Source: Bacteroidota bacterium
GTDB taxonomy: Bacteria > Bacteroidota > Bacteroidia > B-17B0 > Aurantibacillaceae
Length of the DNA: 64,000 nt
Assembly: GCA_021155905.1 (NCBI GenBank)
Contig: JAJNBG010000027.1
Span: 1-64,000, forward strand
Direction of reading: 5' to 3'
Shown: positions 27,506 through 35,605 of the stretch, in pieces
How positions within the stretch are numbered: position 1 is the first letter of the stretch
Layout: each line of letters opens with the position of its first letter
Position numbers and translations under genes: made by a program
The notes under the pieces: generated by a model
Databases searched by the model: none
Seen by the model: the letters and a program-made list of their open reading frames with translations, nothing else
What the model was told of the DNA's origin: nothing

Positions 27506-28378
27506 TTATATAACCTTATAATTCTTGTACTCTCCTACCTTCCAGCCGGTTGTTTTTTCAATAAATAATAAGAATTTATCTTTTGAGCTGAGTTTTATCT
27601 GAGAAGGATCAAAGTTGAATTTCCAGTCAGCGCTGGCAACACGGTTTTGAAATACGTTTGGATGTGTACCTTTAAATTCTTCCAGGCTATCGATCTGTGA
27701 GTAATCAAACTCTGCAACCTGAGCAATGTTTTTTTTCATCCATTCATCATCATGCCACATCTTATGGAAATTTTCCTGCTTGGCCTGTTGCGCCTTCGGT
27801 GGTTTAACCCAACCGTAATGATAAATTTCCGCGTTAACCGGTTTGACGTTTAATTTGGAATTGTCCGTTTTACGAAAGCCCTGCGCGTCTTTATATGAAC
27901 GAATGGACTTATCATTTTTAATGATGCGAATCTCTTTTCTATACCAGCGCCTTGAATTGCCGACATAATAATAGGAACCATAAAAGTGAACGTAATTCAA
28001 CAGCAGGCCATCCACCTGTTTATCATCCTTGTATTTCAGCATGGCTTCTTTAATAGAAGCCAAATGTTTTTCGTGAACGCACTCGTCACTCTGAATGTAA
28101 AAGCACCAATCGGTATCAGGACTGACAGCGTCAAAAGCTTTGTTGGTCTCAATGGCTAATACCTGTCCCCCCTGGCGAAGTGAATCATCCCAGACTGTTT
28201 CAATGATTTTTATTTTCTGAGAGTTGATACTTTTGATCAATTGCAAAGTTTCGTCCTCAGAGTTTCCAACGGCTACAATAAACTCATCACATACAGGAAG
28301 GATCGAAGTGATCGCTTCCACAACCGGGTAGTCGTACTTGATGGCATTGCGTATGATGGTGAAACCGGTTACTTTCAT
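27506..28378 (-). CDS. Family 2-type glycosyltransferase
   Basis: 290 residues, cytoplasmic. It begins KVTGFTIIRNAIKYDYPV and contains FIVAVGNSEDETLQLI and WCFYIQSDECVHEKH, where the QSDE segment stands in the place of the DxD metal and nucleotide-sugar site of GT-A enzymes. The C-terminal part (about 180-290) has a conserved HYGWVKPP and helical segments. It probably adds a sugar to an envelope glycan or lipid, but donor and acceptor cannot be read from the sequence. It lies 82 bases downstream of purB on the same strand, with a dispersed repeat between them, so it is probably not tightly linked to purB. It might serve the same surface polymer as the nearby SGNH/MBOAT genes; that is only a positional suggestion. 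Confidence 0.82.
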   Translation of the reverse strand: MKVTGFTIIRNAIKYDYPVVEAITSILPVCDEFIVAVGNSEDETLQLIKSINSQKIKIIETVWDDSLRQGGQVLAIETNKAFDAVSPDTDWCFYIQSDECVHEKHLASIKEAMLKYKDDKQVDGLLLNYVHFYGSYYYVGNSRRWYRKEIRIIKNDKSIRSYKDAQGFRKTDNSKLNVKPVNAEIYHYGWVKPPKAQQAKQENFHKMWHDDEWMKKNIAQVAEFDYSQIDSLEEFKGTHPNVFQNRVASADWKFNFDPSQIKLSSKDKFLLFIEKTTGWKVGEYKNYKVI

Positions 28379-28389
28379 TTATTTGTTTT

Positions 28390-28454
28390 TTGTTCTCGAT
28401 TTCGCTCGAACTGACAAAATTATAATCTGCGTTTGTCTGCGAAATCTGCGGGAA
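28390..28454. repeat. Two dispersed intergenic repeats side by side
   Basis: TTGTTCTCGATTTCGCTCGA (28390-28409, continuing ACTGACAA) is the complement of the GTTCGAGCGAAGTCGAGAAC element. It is followed at 28424-28454 by a second type, AATCTGCGTTTGTCTGCGAA then ATCTGCGGGAA. An inverted relative of the second type lies at 33681-33710. Both types occur only between genes here. Confidence 0.6.
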
Positions 28455-28460
28455 CGTACT

Positions 28461-29816
28461 CTAAAACTCCGGATTTCGCCCAATGAAGTTTTGTGGGGTT
28501 ATCTGTAATAATTCTGTTTTGACTTCCTCGCTTACGTTTAATCCCTTGATGAACGTATGCATGGAATCTTTTGTGATAACTGAATTGGTTCTGGTCAGAT
28601 CTTTCAATGCTTCATAAGGTTTAGGATATCCTTCACGACGTAAAATAGTCTGAACGGCTTCAGCTACCACGGCCCAGTTATTTTCTAAATCGCGGTTAAA
28701 GATTTCCTCGTTTAAAATTAATTTGTCCAGGCCTTTTAAAATGCTTTTGTAGGAAATTAAAATATGCGCAACCGGAACTCCTAAATTTCTTAATACAGTG
28801 CTATCCGTTAAATCCCTTTGTAAACGCGATAATGGTAGCTTAGCAGATAAATGTTCCAGGATCGCATTCGCCATTCCTAGATTACCTTCTGCATTTTCAA
28901 AATCAATCGGATTCACTTTATGCGGCATCGCTGAAGAACCAATTTCTCCGGCTTTTAATTTTTGTTTGAAATAATCCATGCTTACGTAGGTCCAGATATC
29001 GCGGCACAAATCCAGTAAAATGGTATTGATTCGTTTCAACGCATCACAGTAGGCTGCAATGTTATCGTAATGTTCAATTTGTGTAGTGAACTGACTTCTG
29101 TTTAATCCTAATGTGTTATTGACGAATTCGTTTCCGAATTTAATCCAGTCATTCTTTGGGTAAGCCACATAATGTGCATTGAAGTTACCTGTGGCTCCGC
29201 CAAACTTGGCAGAGAATGGAATGGCATTTAACTGCTTGATTTGAATTTGTAAACGCTCCACAAACACATAAATTTCTTTTCCCAAACGGGTTGGAGAGGC
29301 CGGTTGCCCGTGTGTACGCGCCAATAAAGAAACGTTTTTCCATTCTTTCGCTAAGCCCAATAATTTGTCGCATACCTGTTTTAAATTAGGTAACACGACT
29401 TCGTTGTTCGCTTGTTTTAAAGATAGAGGAATAGAAGTATTATTAATATCCTGGGAAGTTAGTCCGAAATGAACGAACTCTAAATAGTTTTCTAAATCCT
29501 GTGCTTTTAATTTTTCTTTAATGAAATACTCTACCGCCTTTACATCGTGGTTGGTTGTTTTCTCTGTTTCCTTAATTACCTCTGCATCCGCAAAAGAAAA
29601 ATTTTGGTAAACTGATTTTAAGTTAGTGATCTGGCTTTCGTTTAATTTTGGTAACTGAGGCAGTCCCTGTTGCGACAACAGTATGAAATAATCAATCTCC
29701 ACTTGTACACGGTAACGGATCAATCCGAATTCAGAAAAATAAGCTGCCAGTTCGTTGGTTACCTTGCGGTAACGACCGTCAACGGGTGAAATAGCAGTTA
29801 AAGCATTTAATTCCAT
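28461..29816 (-). CDS. purB: Adenylosuccinate lyase
   Basis: 451 residues, fumarase/aspartase superfamily. It catalyses two steps of purine synthesis: SAICAR to AICAR plus fumarate, and adenylosuccinate to AMP plus fumarate. The N-terminus LTAISPVDGRYR is typical of PurB, and the superfamily signature GSSAMPHKVNP, whose flexible loop carries the catalytic Ser, is at about residues 292-302. Other conserved parts are TNHDVKAVEYFIK, HFGLTSQDINNT and LLARTHGQPASPT with a catalytic His. Length and motifs are normal. The enzyme is a cytoplasmic homotetramer. Confidence 0.96.
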   Translation of the reverse strand: MELNALTAISPVDGRYRKVTNELAAYFSEFGLIRYRVQVEIDYFILLSQQGLPQLPKLNESQITNLKSVYQNFSFADAEVIKETEKTTNHDVKAVEYFIKEKLKAQDLENYLEFVHFGLTSQDINNTSIPLSLKQANNEVVLPNLKQVCDKLLGLAKEWKNVSLLARTHGQPASPTRLGKEIYVFVERLQIQIKQLNAIPFSAKFGGATGNFNAHYVAYPKNDWIKFGNEFVNNTLGLNRSQFTTQIEHYDNIAAYCDALKRINTILLDLCRDIWTYVSMDYFKQKLKAGEIGSSAMPHKVNPIDFENAEGNLGMANAILEHLSAKLPLSRLQRDLTDSTVLRNLGVPVAHILISYKSILKGLDKLILNEEIFNRDLENNWAVVAEAVQTILRREGYPKPYEALKDLTRTNSVITKDSMHTFIKGLNVSEEVKTELLQITPQNFIGRNPEF

Positions 29817-29834
29817 AATTTTAAAAATAAAGGG

Positions 29835-29842
29835 TAAATATA
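29835..29842 (-). promoter_or_regulatory. Possible -7 box of purB
   Basis: On the minus strand TATATTTA lies 18 bases before the purB ATG. It matches TAnnTTTG except at the last base, as does the box before array member 4. No clear -33 element was found. Confidence 0.45.
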
Positions 29843-29894
29843 GGGAAATTTGAGAGAAGAACTCAGGGTTTTAAATTTTGAATAGCTTCGAAAC

Positions 29895-32696
29895 TTATTC
29901 TGCCACTACAATTTTCTTAAACTCCACTTTTCGATTTCCAATCAATTTCATAATATACATCCCTTCTGAAAATCCTGATAAATCCAATGTTTGAAGAAGG
30001 CCCTGAATTTTATTTTCATCAATACGTCTTCCGTTTACATCATAAATTTCATACTGATGAAAGATGGCTTCGGTTTGCGAAATCGTAGTGCTGTTTTTAG
30101 CCGGATTGGGATATAACTTCCAGTTGGAATTTGATAAAACAGATTCATTTAACTTGGTTATTAATCCGTCGTATTTAATCTGCGCCTGTTGAGCGCCGGT
30201 AATTAAGTTCGCTAAACTGTCGCCACCAATTAAGGCAAAAGCAACTTTCACAGAGTCACCCGGCGCCAGTTTAAACGGCCCTGAACTCATTACGTTGATC
30301 ACATCCGTGCCGGTTCCGGAAACCCCGGCCGCTAAACGCTGAGTAGAAAGACTTAAATATTTTTCCCTGGTGTCAAATCCATTGGCTACGTCGAGCCCTC
30401 CATTTCCACCGCTCACATGGTCAATGGCGTAAAAATTTGGCGGCGCCGTACCCGTCAACAATTTAATGCCGGCGTATTTTCCTCCGCTTGCGGTGTAATA
30501 ACTGTATCCCATTTTTGTGCCTACATCGTAGGCGCTCCTGTTTTGTGCAAACGTGCCGCCATCAATATCCCAGTCAGCAAAAATCCCCGCGTATAGTTTT
30601 TGAATTGTGTCAGTAGCATGACTGTTAGTTAAAACATATTCCCATATCACAAATTGCGTGTTCGGAACGGTTGCCCAGGCATATGTATTTTGCGCGATGT
30701 TAACTGGAATAGGTGAAACCGAAAGATTATCGTTCATCCTGGCTTTGGTATCAAAATCAGAAGTAACGGATGGGATCTGTAAAGCGATACGATTAACGGT
30801 ACTAAAATCAATATCACCCGCACTTGGATTTAATCCCCGCACGCAATCTGACACTTTCGTCGTATCGCGTCCAACCATTAATCCCCCCTCATATAGAAGT
30901 TCGACACTGTTATATTTGAACCCCAGTCCCTGAACCTGCGCATCCTGGTTATAACCGATTTTTCCCTTACTGGTGGCAGTTGTGCTCACATCATTGATAT
31001 CAATATTGATATAGTCCACATTGATGAAAAGTGTAAAAAATTGCTTGGCCTGGTAAGTTCCGTCATTCATGAGGACTTCAAAATCAATCGACTGATTGAT
31101 AGGAATGGATCCTGTCAGCTTAAATGTAAAAGGGTCCAGGGAATTGGTGGCAATTGCCAGTGTATTGATGGCCCCTAACGATGTGACATTATCCAATGCT
31201 GTGGCATAAACAGATAATGGTGTTACCGTAACGTTTAAGGCTGAAGTTGGATCCAGGTAGTTAATAAAGGTGCCCGCGATGAAAAGCGTATCTCCATTGA
31301 TAAAAGACAAATCATTATGATCCGTTACTGTTTTATTCGTCATTACAACACTGGGGCTGGATGGATCATTTAACGCTCTGAATAAATTGATCCGGCCATT
31401 GCCTAATTTGTTTAAATAGGAAGGATTTAAAGCATAGATATCATCAGAAGTAATTTTCAAACGTTCGCCAACCTGCAAACCGTTATAAGCCGGAAAATGA
31501 TTTTTAACGATGCCTGCTGCGCCGGCTACAATTGGAGAAGACATCGAAGTTCCTGATGATGTAATGTAAAGACTTCCGGGCCAGGTAGAATTGACATTGT
31601 CTCCGGGAGCACAGACATCCACCATATAGCCATAGTTAGAAGAGCCCTGTTTGGTATCGCTGATGGTCGTATTGCCCACAGACAATACATAGTTATATGC
31701 TGCAGGAAAAAAATCTCCATCGGCATTATTATTTCCTGCGGCGCACACCACCAGGCAATTTTTATTGATCGTAGCGTAGTCAATAATATCCTGGCCGAAC
31801 TGACTGGAACCACCTCCGCCCCAGGAGCAGTTAATGATCTGGCATCCGTGATCGGCTGCGTATTTTATTCCTTCATAAGCAGCAATTAAGGCGCCACTAG
31901 CATTTGAAATCTTGACTGGCAAAAACTTGCAATGAAATCCGACGCCTGCGCCACCTAAGCTATTATCGGCGCTAGCGGAAGCTAAACCGCAAACATGAAC
32001 ACCATGTGCATTGGTTTCCCATGAAGCATCCCGGTCATTCATACCCATATCCCAGCCAAGATAATTGTCCGTATAATTATCTCCATCGTTATCTATGCCA
32101 TCCACAACATCGGCGTAATTGCGTTTCACATTATTAAACAGATCCGGGTGAGTAAAATCAGTACCCGTATCCGTAATGCCAATCACGATCGCCGAATCTC
32201 CCCTGTTAAGATCCCATGCATTAAAAGCATTAATTGTCTGTAAATGGTACTGGCTGGAGGAGTTAGCCAATGGATCATTTGGACTATAGTTTGGTTTAGG
32301 AATAAAATGAGGTTCTGCATAAACAAGAATGTTGGATAATAATAATTTGCTGATCGCTTTTTCTATTGTAAGATCAGTCGTGTAATTCAATTCATAAATC
32401 AGGGAGAGGTCCGCGTAAGCTTGTCCGGCTTCGTTCTTTGTGGCTACAGGACTTTTTTCGAACGGAAATTTTTTATGAAGATTGGTTACTCCGATAAGAG
32501 TGGATAAAGAAGTGAAGGCAGAATGATCTATATGATTTACGGAGCAAACACTCGCAAATTGGGGCTTCACCTTGATAATAATGGTTTTAGGCATATAATC
32601 ATCTGCAACAATTGATGCAGGTAATTGATAAGTTTTTTGAGCAGTTGCCAGGAAACAAAGCAGAAGGAAAACGATAAAATGAAAGGCAGGTTTCAT
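29895..32696 (-). CDS. Subtilisin-like serine protease with T9SS sorting domain
   Basis: 933 residues. A signal peptide (MKPAFHFIVFLLLCFLATAQ) is followed by a propeptide-like region, then an S8 peptidase domain at about residues 150-440. The triad is visible: Asp near 174 in GITDTGTDFTHPDL, His near 231 in NAHGVHVCGLA and Ser near 384 in GTSMSSPIVAGAAG. The middle (about 460-840) is beta-rich with no domain I recognise. The C-terminal about 75 residues (WKLYPNPAKNS to FKKIVVAE) are a T9SS type A sorting domain, so the protease is exported to the surface or medium, probably for nutrient protein degradation or processing of surface proteins. It follows the HD-CoaD gene by 17 bases on the same strand and is likely co-transcribed with it. 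Confidence 0.93.
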   Translation of the reverse strand: MKPAFHFIVFLLLCFLATAQKTYQLPASIVADDYMPKTIIIKVKPQFASVCSVNHIDHSAFTSLSTLIGVTNLHKKFPFEKSPVATKNEAGQAYADLSLIYELNYTTDLTIEKAISKLLLSNILVYAEPHFIPKPNYSPNDPLANSSSQYHLQTINAFNAWDLNRGDSAIVIGITDTGTDFTHPDLFNNVKRNYADVVDGIDNDGDNYTDNYLGWDMGMNDRDASWETNAHGVHVCGLASASADNSLGGAGVGFHCKFLPVKISNASGALIAAYEGIKYAADHGCQIINCSWGGGGSSQFGQDIIDYATINKNCLVVCAAGNNNADGDFFPAAYNYVLSVGNTTISDTKQGSSNYGYMVDVCAPGDNVNSTWPGSLYITSSGTSMSSPIVAGAAGIVKNHFPAYNGLQVGERLKITSDDIYALNPSYLNKLGNGRINLFRALNDPSSPSVVMTNKTVTDHNDLSFINGDTLFIAGTFINYLDPTSALNVTVTPLSVYATALDNVTSLGAINTLAIATNSLDPFTFKLTGSIPINQSIDFEVLMNDGTYQAKQFFTLFINVDYINIDINDVSTTATSKGKIGYNQDAQVQGLGFKYNSVELLYEGGLMVGRDTTKVSDCVRGLNPSAGDIDFSTVNRIALQIPSVTSDFDTKARMNDNLSVSPIPVNIAQNTYAWATVPNTQFVIWEYVLTNSHATDTIQKLYAGIFADWDIDGGTFAQNRSAYDVGTKMGYSYYTASGGKYAGIKLLTGTAPPNFYAIDHVSGGNGGLDVANGFDTREKYLSLSTQRLAAGVSGTGTDVINVMSSGPFKLAPGDSVKVAFALIGGDSLANLITGAQQAQIKYDGLITKLNESVLSNSNWKLYPNPAKNSTTISQTEAIFHQYEIYDVNGRRIDENKIQGLLQTLDLSGFSEGMYIMKLIGNRKVEFKKIVVAE

Positions 32697-32713
32697 GTGA
32701 GAGGTTTAAAAAA

Positions 32714-33667
32714 TTAATCCAGCAGGTAGCTTTGATGTTTGTTATATTTTTCAAGAGTTCGGATACCGGAAGAGCTGATGTGTTCAAATTCTTTATCACA
32801 AAAGATATTGATGATCTTGATGTCAGGTTTCAATTCCTGGATATAGCGGTATTGGTTTTGTTCATATTGAAAGTCGGTGGAATTTCTTAAGCCCCTTACA
32901 ACTGTTACATCGTATCCGAATGCTTCGATATGATCAGTCAGCAAACCATGATACTCAGTCTGCTGGCGATTGGAAATTGTTTTAGGAATGGGCCAGCTGC
33001 GATCTGTTTTATCAGGGTTTTTCCCGAAGGCAATGATCACTTTGTCAAATAACCGTTCTGCTTTTTTTAAGACATTATAATGCCCTTTGTGAAAAGGATT
33101 GAAGCTTCCGGCAAAGACAGCGATTTTTGGTTCTACCGAATGAACGTAATCAATCAGATGATTTAAATTTCCACTGGTATTGAAATGTTTTAAAACTTCA
33201 ATACGTTTTGGTTTATAATCTTTATAGTCAACGAATTGAAATTCTTTAAAAATCTGTTTTTCGTAAGTTATTAATTTATCAAAGGACGAATTTAAAATAG
33301 CCAGATCGGCCTTAATAAATTCTTCCGAAAATTTAACTGTTGGCTTGTGATGTTTGGTGTCGAGTATTAATTGCCGGATGTGTTCTTTCTGATCAGTTGT
33401 TAACGAACTGGATTTAGCGGCATTTAAAAAAAGGTTTGCAGAATCCTCTTCGTTTGTATTTGACTGGGGATTATAAACAATATCATGAAAAACAGCCGCC
33501 AGAAATAATTCGTCATGTTTCAGCAAATCACTATCGTGGAGTTGTTTTAAAATATCTTCTATGTGTGCCAGAGTGTGATAGAAACGATGCGGCTCATCAT
33601 ACAGGTTAATCACATCAGAGTCAAACTGAAGATTATTTAAGCGAAAGGATATTTCAGATATGGTCAT
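32714..33667 (-). CDS. coaD: HD-domain protein fused to phosphopantetheine adenylyltransferase
   Basis: 317 residues in two parts. Residues 1-175 look like a small HD-type metal-dependent phosphohydrolase: HRFYH (27-31), His35, HD at 61-62 in AVFHDIVYNP, then a helical bundle. Residues 181-317 are a phosphopantetheine adenylyltransferase: the nucleotide-binding motif GSFNPFHKGH (187-196), VRGLRNSTDFQYE (257-269) and the ISSSGIR motif (297-303). CoaD transfers AMP from ATP to 4'-phosphopantetheine in coenzyme A synthesis and is normally a separate protein of about 160 residues. The reading frame is continuous across the join, so the fusion is real in this sequence. The HD part might hydrolyse a nucleotide or a pathway intermediate; that is inference. 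Whether another CoaD exists in the genome is unknown. Confidence 0.85.
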   Translation of the reverse strand: MTISEISFRLNNLQFDSDVINLYDEPHRFYHTLAHIEDILKQLHDSDLLKHDELFLAAVFHDIVYNPQSNTNEEDSANLFLNAAKSSSLTTDQKEHIRQLILDTKHHKPTVKFSEEFIKADLAILNSSFDKLITYEKQIFKEFQFVDYKDYKPKRIEVLKHFNTSGNLNHLIDYVHSVEPKIAVFAGSFNPFHKGHYNVLKKAERLFDKVIIAFGKNPDKTDRSWPIPKTISNRQQTEYHGLLTDHIEAFGYDVTVVRGLRNSTDFQYEQNQYRYIQELKPDIKIINIFCDKEFEHISSSGIRTLEKYNKHQSYLLD

Positions 33668-33680
33668 GTTAAAATTTTTG

Positions 33681-33710
33681 TCCCGCTGATCCCGGAGATT
33701 TTCGCGGATT
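33681..33710. repeat. Dispersed intergenic repeat (AATCTGCG...GCGGGA type), inverted copy
   Basis: TCCCGCTGATCCCGGAGATT followed by TTCGCGGATT is the reverse complement of a diverged copy of the element at 28424-28454. It lies between the HD-CoaD gene and the M16 peptidase gene. Confidence 0.5.
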
Positions 33711-33757
33711 TATTTTATATTTTTTTATCTGTGGCTTCTGCATTATCTGAGGTAAGC

Positions 33758-34996
33758 CTATTTCTTCTTTAAATAAAATAATGTTGAACAATTTGTTTTC
33801 TGTAAAATTTTATTCGCCTGTTCTCTGATTTGTTCTGCTGTTACTTTCTGGTAGTTTTCAATTTCAAGATTGATCAGGTTCGCATCACCCAATAGTTCTG
33901 AGATTGCCAGGTTAGTTGCTTTATTCAAAACATCCGCTTCACTATAGGTTACGGTTGATTCTACTTTATTCTTACATTTTTGCAGTTCATCCGCCGGGAC
34001 CAATTCCGTTTGCAGCTTTAGAATTTCAGCATCAAGGCCCGCTTCTGCCTGTTCGATGCTAACACCATCATTAATTTTACCAGAGATTACAAATAAACCC
34101 TTGTCAAAATCTCCCATCACATAAGCATTCAGGTCTGAAAATAATTGCTTGTCTTTGATCAGGGTTTTATATAAACGTGAAGAATTTCCTCTCGATAAAA
34201 TATCAGAAATCAAATCAATGGTATGGTATTCAGGATCAACTCTTGCGCACATGCGATAAGCTCTGTAAATGGAACTGATAGGCACATCACGCTCTACGGT
34301 CAGGCTTCTGTATTCTGTTTGTGGGGGTTCAGCAGGTAAATTGCGTTTTGGTTTTATCCCGGCGTCAATGGGTTCAAACCATTTTTCCGCCAGTTGTTTT
34401 ACCTGTTCAACTTCCACATCTCCAGCCACTACTAACACTGCATTGCTGGGATTATAATGTTCTTTAAAGAAGGATTTTACATCAGCCATGGTCGCGTCTT
34501 CAATGTGTTTGATCTCTTTACCAATAGTTGCCCATTTGTAAGGATGCACTTTATAGATCAATGGTCTTAGGAGTAACCACACATCTCCATAAGGTTGATT
34601 GAGATAACGTTGCTTAAACTCTTCGATAACCACACTGCGTTGAACTTCCAGGCTTTTAGTATCAAAGGCGAGGCTTAACATGCGATCACTTTCAAGCCAG
34701 AAAGCTGTTTCCAGATTTTCCGAAGGAACAGTACAATAGTAATTGGTAATGTCGTTGGTTGTAAAGGCGTTGTTCTCGCCGCCCACTAATTGCAACGGCT
34801 CATCATAGTTAGAGATATTTATACTTCCACCAAACATCAGGTGCTCAAATAAATGCGCAAATCCTGTTTTGTTTTCATCTTCATCACGCGCGCCAACATC
34901 ATAAATAATATTAAGGCAGGCCATCGGCGTACTTTTATCCTGGTGAACAATGACAGTAAGGTTATTCTTAAGTTTGAATTTTTCGAATTGGATCAT
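33758..34996 (-). CDS. M16 family zinc metallopeptidase
   Basis: 412 residues, no signal peptide. The inverted zinc motif HxxEH is present (His48-Leu-Phe-Glu51-His52 in GFAHLFEHLMFGG), with the downstream acidic helix and the C-terminal inactive-like half (PISSIYRAYRMCARVDPEYH). M16 enzymes of this pitrilysin/processing-peptidase type cut short peptides inside a clam-shell chamber. In Bacteroidota they often come as tandem active and inactive pairs, but here only the active type is present. The lack of a leader suggests a cytoplasmic location. It is read divergently from the small membrane protein gene at 35154. Confidence 0.88.
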   Translation of the reverse strand: MIQFEKFKLKNNLTVIVHQDKSTPMACLNIIYDVGARDEDENKTGFAHLFEHLMFGGSINISNYDEPLQLVGGENNAFTTNDITNYYCTVPSENLETAFWLESDRMLSLAFDTKSLEVQRSVVIEEFKQRYLNQPYGDVWLLLRPLIYKVHPYKWATIGKEIKHIEDATMADVKSFFKEHYNPSNAVLVVAGDVEVEQVKQLAEKWFEPIDAGIKPKRNLPAEPPQTEYRSLTVERDVPISSIYRAYRMCARVDPEYHTIDLISDILSRGNSSRLYKTLIKDKQLFSDLNAYVMGDFDKGLFVISGKINDGVSIEQAEAGLDAEILKLQTELVPADELQKCKNKVESTVTYSEADVLNKATNLAISELLGDANLINLEIENYQKVTAEQIREQANKILQKTNCSTLFYLKKK

Positions 34997-35153
34997 AAAT
35001 AACTAAAAAGGTAAAATTTATGAATAAAGATAGTAATTAATGCATTTGTTTCCATTAAAAAGCTTGTCAAAATAACCTGATTTTAGACTGGAAAATATAA
35101 AATATTAAAAATTTTTCAGGATACATACAAAAGCTTAATTTTAGTGTGATTTT

Positions 35154-35513
35154 ATGGATTTACTCAACAGAATAAAACATTACGAATACCTGCATATTGT
35201 TTTTTGGCTGATCAAAGACAGTTGCTGGATGATGGAGTTTAAAATTCCCGGTACCATTATGATACTTCCAACCATAGGGCTGGCCATTATGATAGTTTAC
35301 CATACCTGGAAAACCATTGACGTTTATATCAACATGGCTATTTTATTCTGGATCGTGGCCAACAGTTTCTGGATGTTACTCGAATTTTTTGACCATACCA
35401 ACATGAAAATGTATGCCTCGATTCCTTTCGTGCTGGGTTTTGTATTCGTTGGAATCTTTTATTACAAGCGCTGGACAGGCAAAGAACCACTTGATCGGTC
35501 ACCGGAAAATTAA
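35154..35513 (+). CDS. Small integral membrane protein of unknown function
   Basis: 119 residues with three or four predicted membrane segments (about 12-30, 34-50, 58-78 and 85-104) and a charged C-terminal tail ([17 protein letters not shown]). Two repeated W-x-x-x-x-S-x-W-M-M/L motifs are visible ([11 protein letters not shown] and [14 protein letters not shown]), which suggests an internal duplication of a two-helix unit. I do not recognise the family. It lies 92 bases before icmF on the same strand; the pairing may be chance. Confidence 0.7.
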   Translation: MDLLNRIKHYEYLHIVFWLIKDSCWMMEFKIPGTIMILPTIGLAIMIVYHTWKTIDVYINMAILFWIVANSFWMLLEFFDHTNMKMYASIPFVLGFVFVGIFYYKRWTGKEPLDRSPEN

Positions 35514-35605
35514 TCATTTGCAGTCTCTTAAAATCGACTAAAATTTCTCCTGAAACCGGAAAAACTATTATATTAGTCAATTCTATTTTAATATTTTTTT
35601 CGTTC

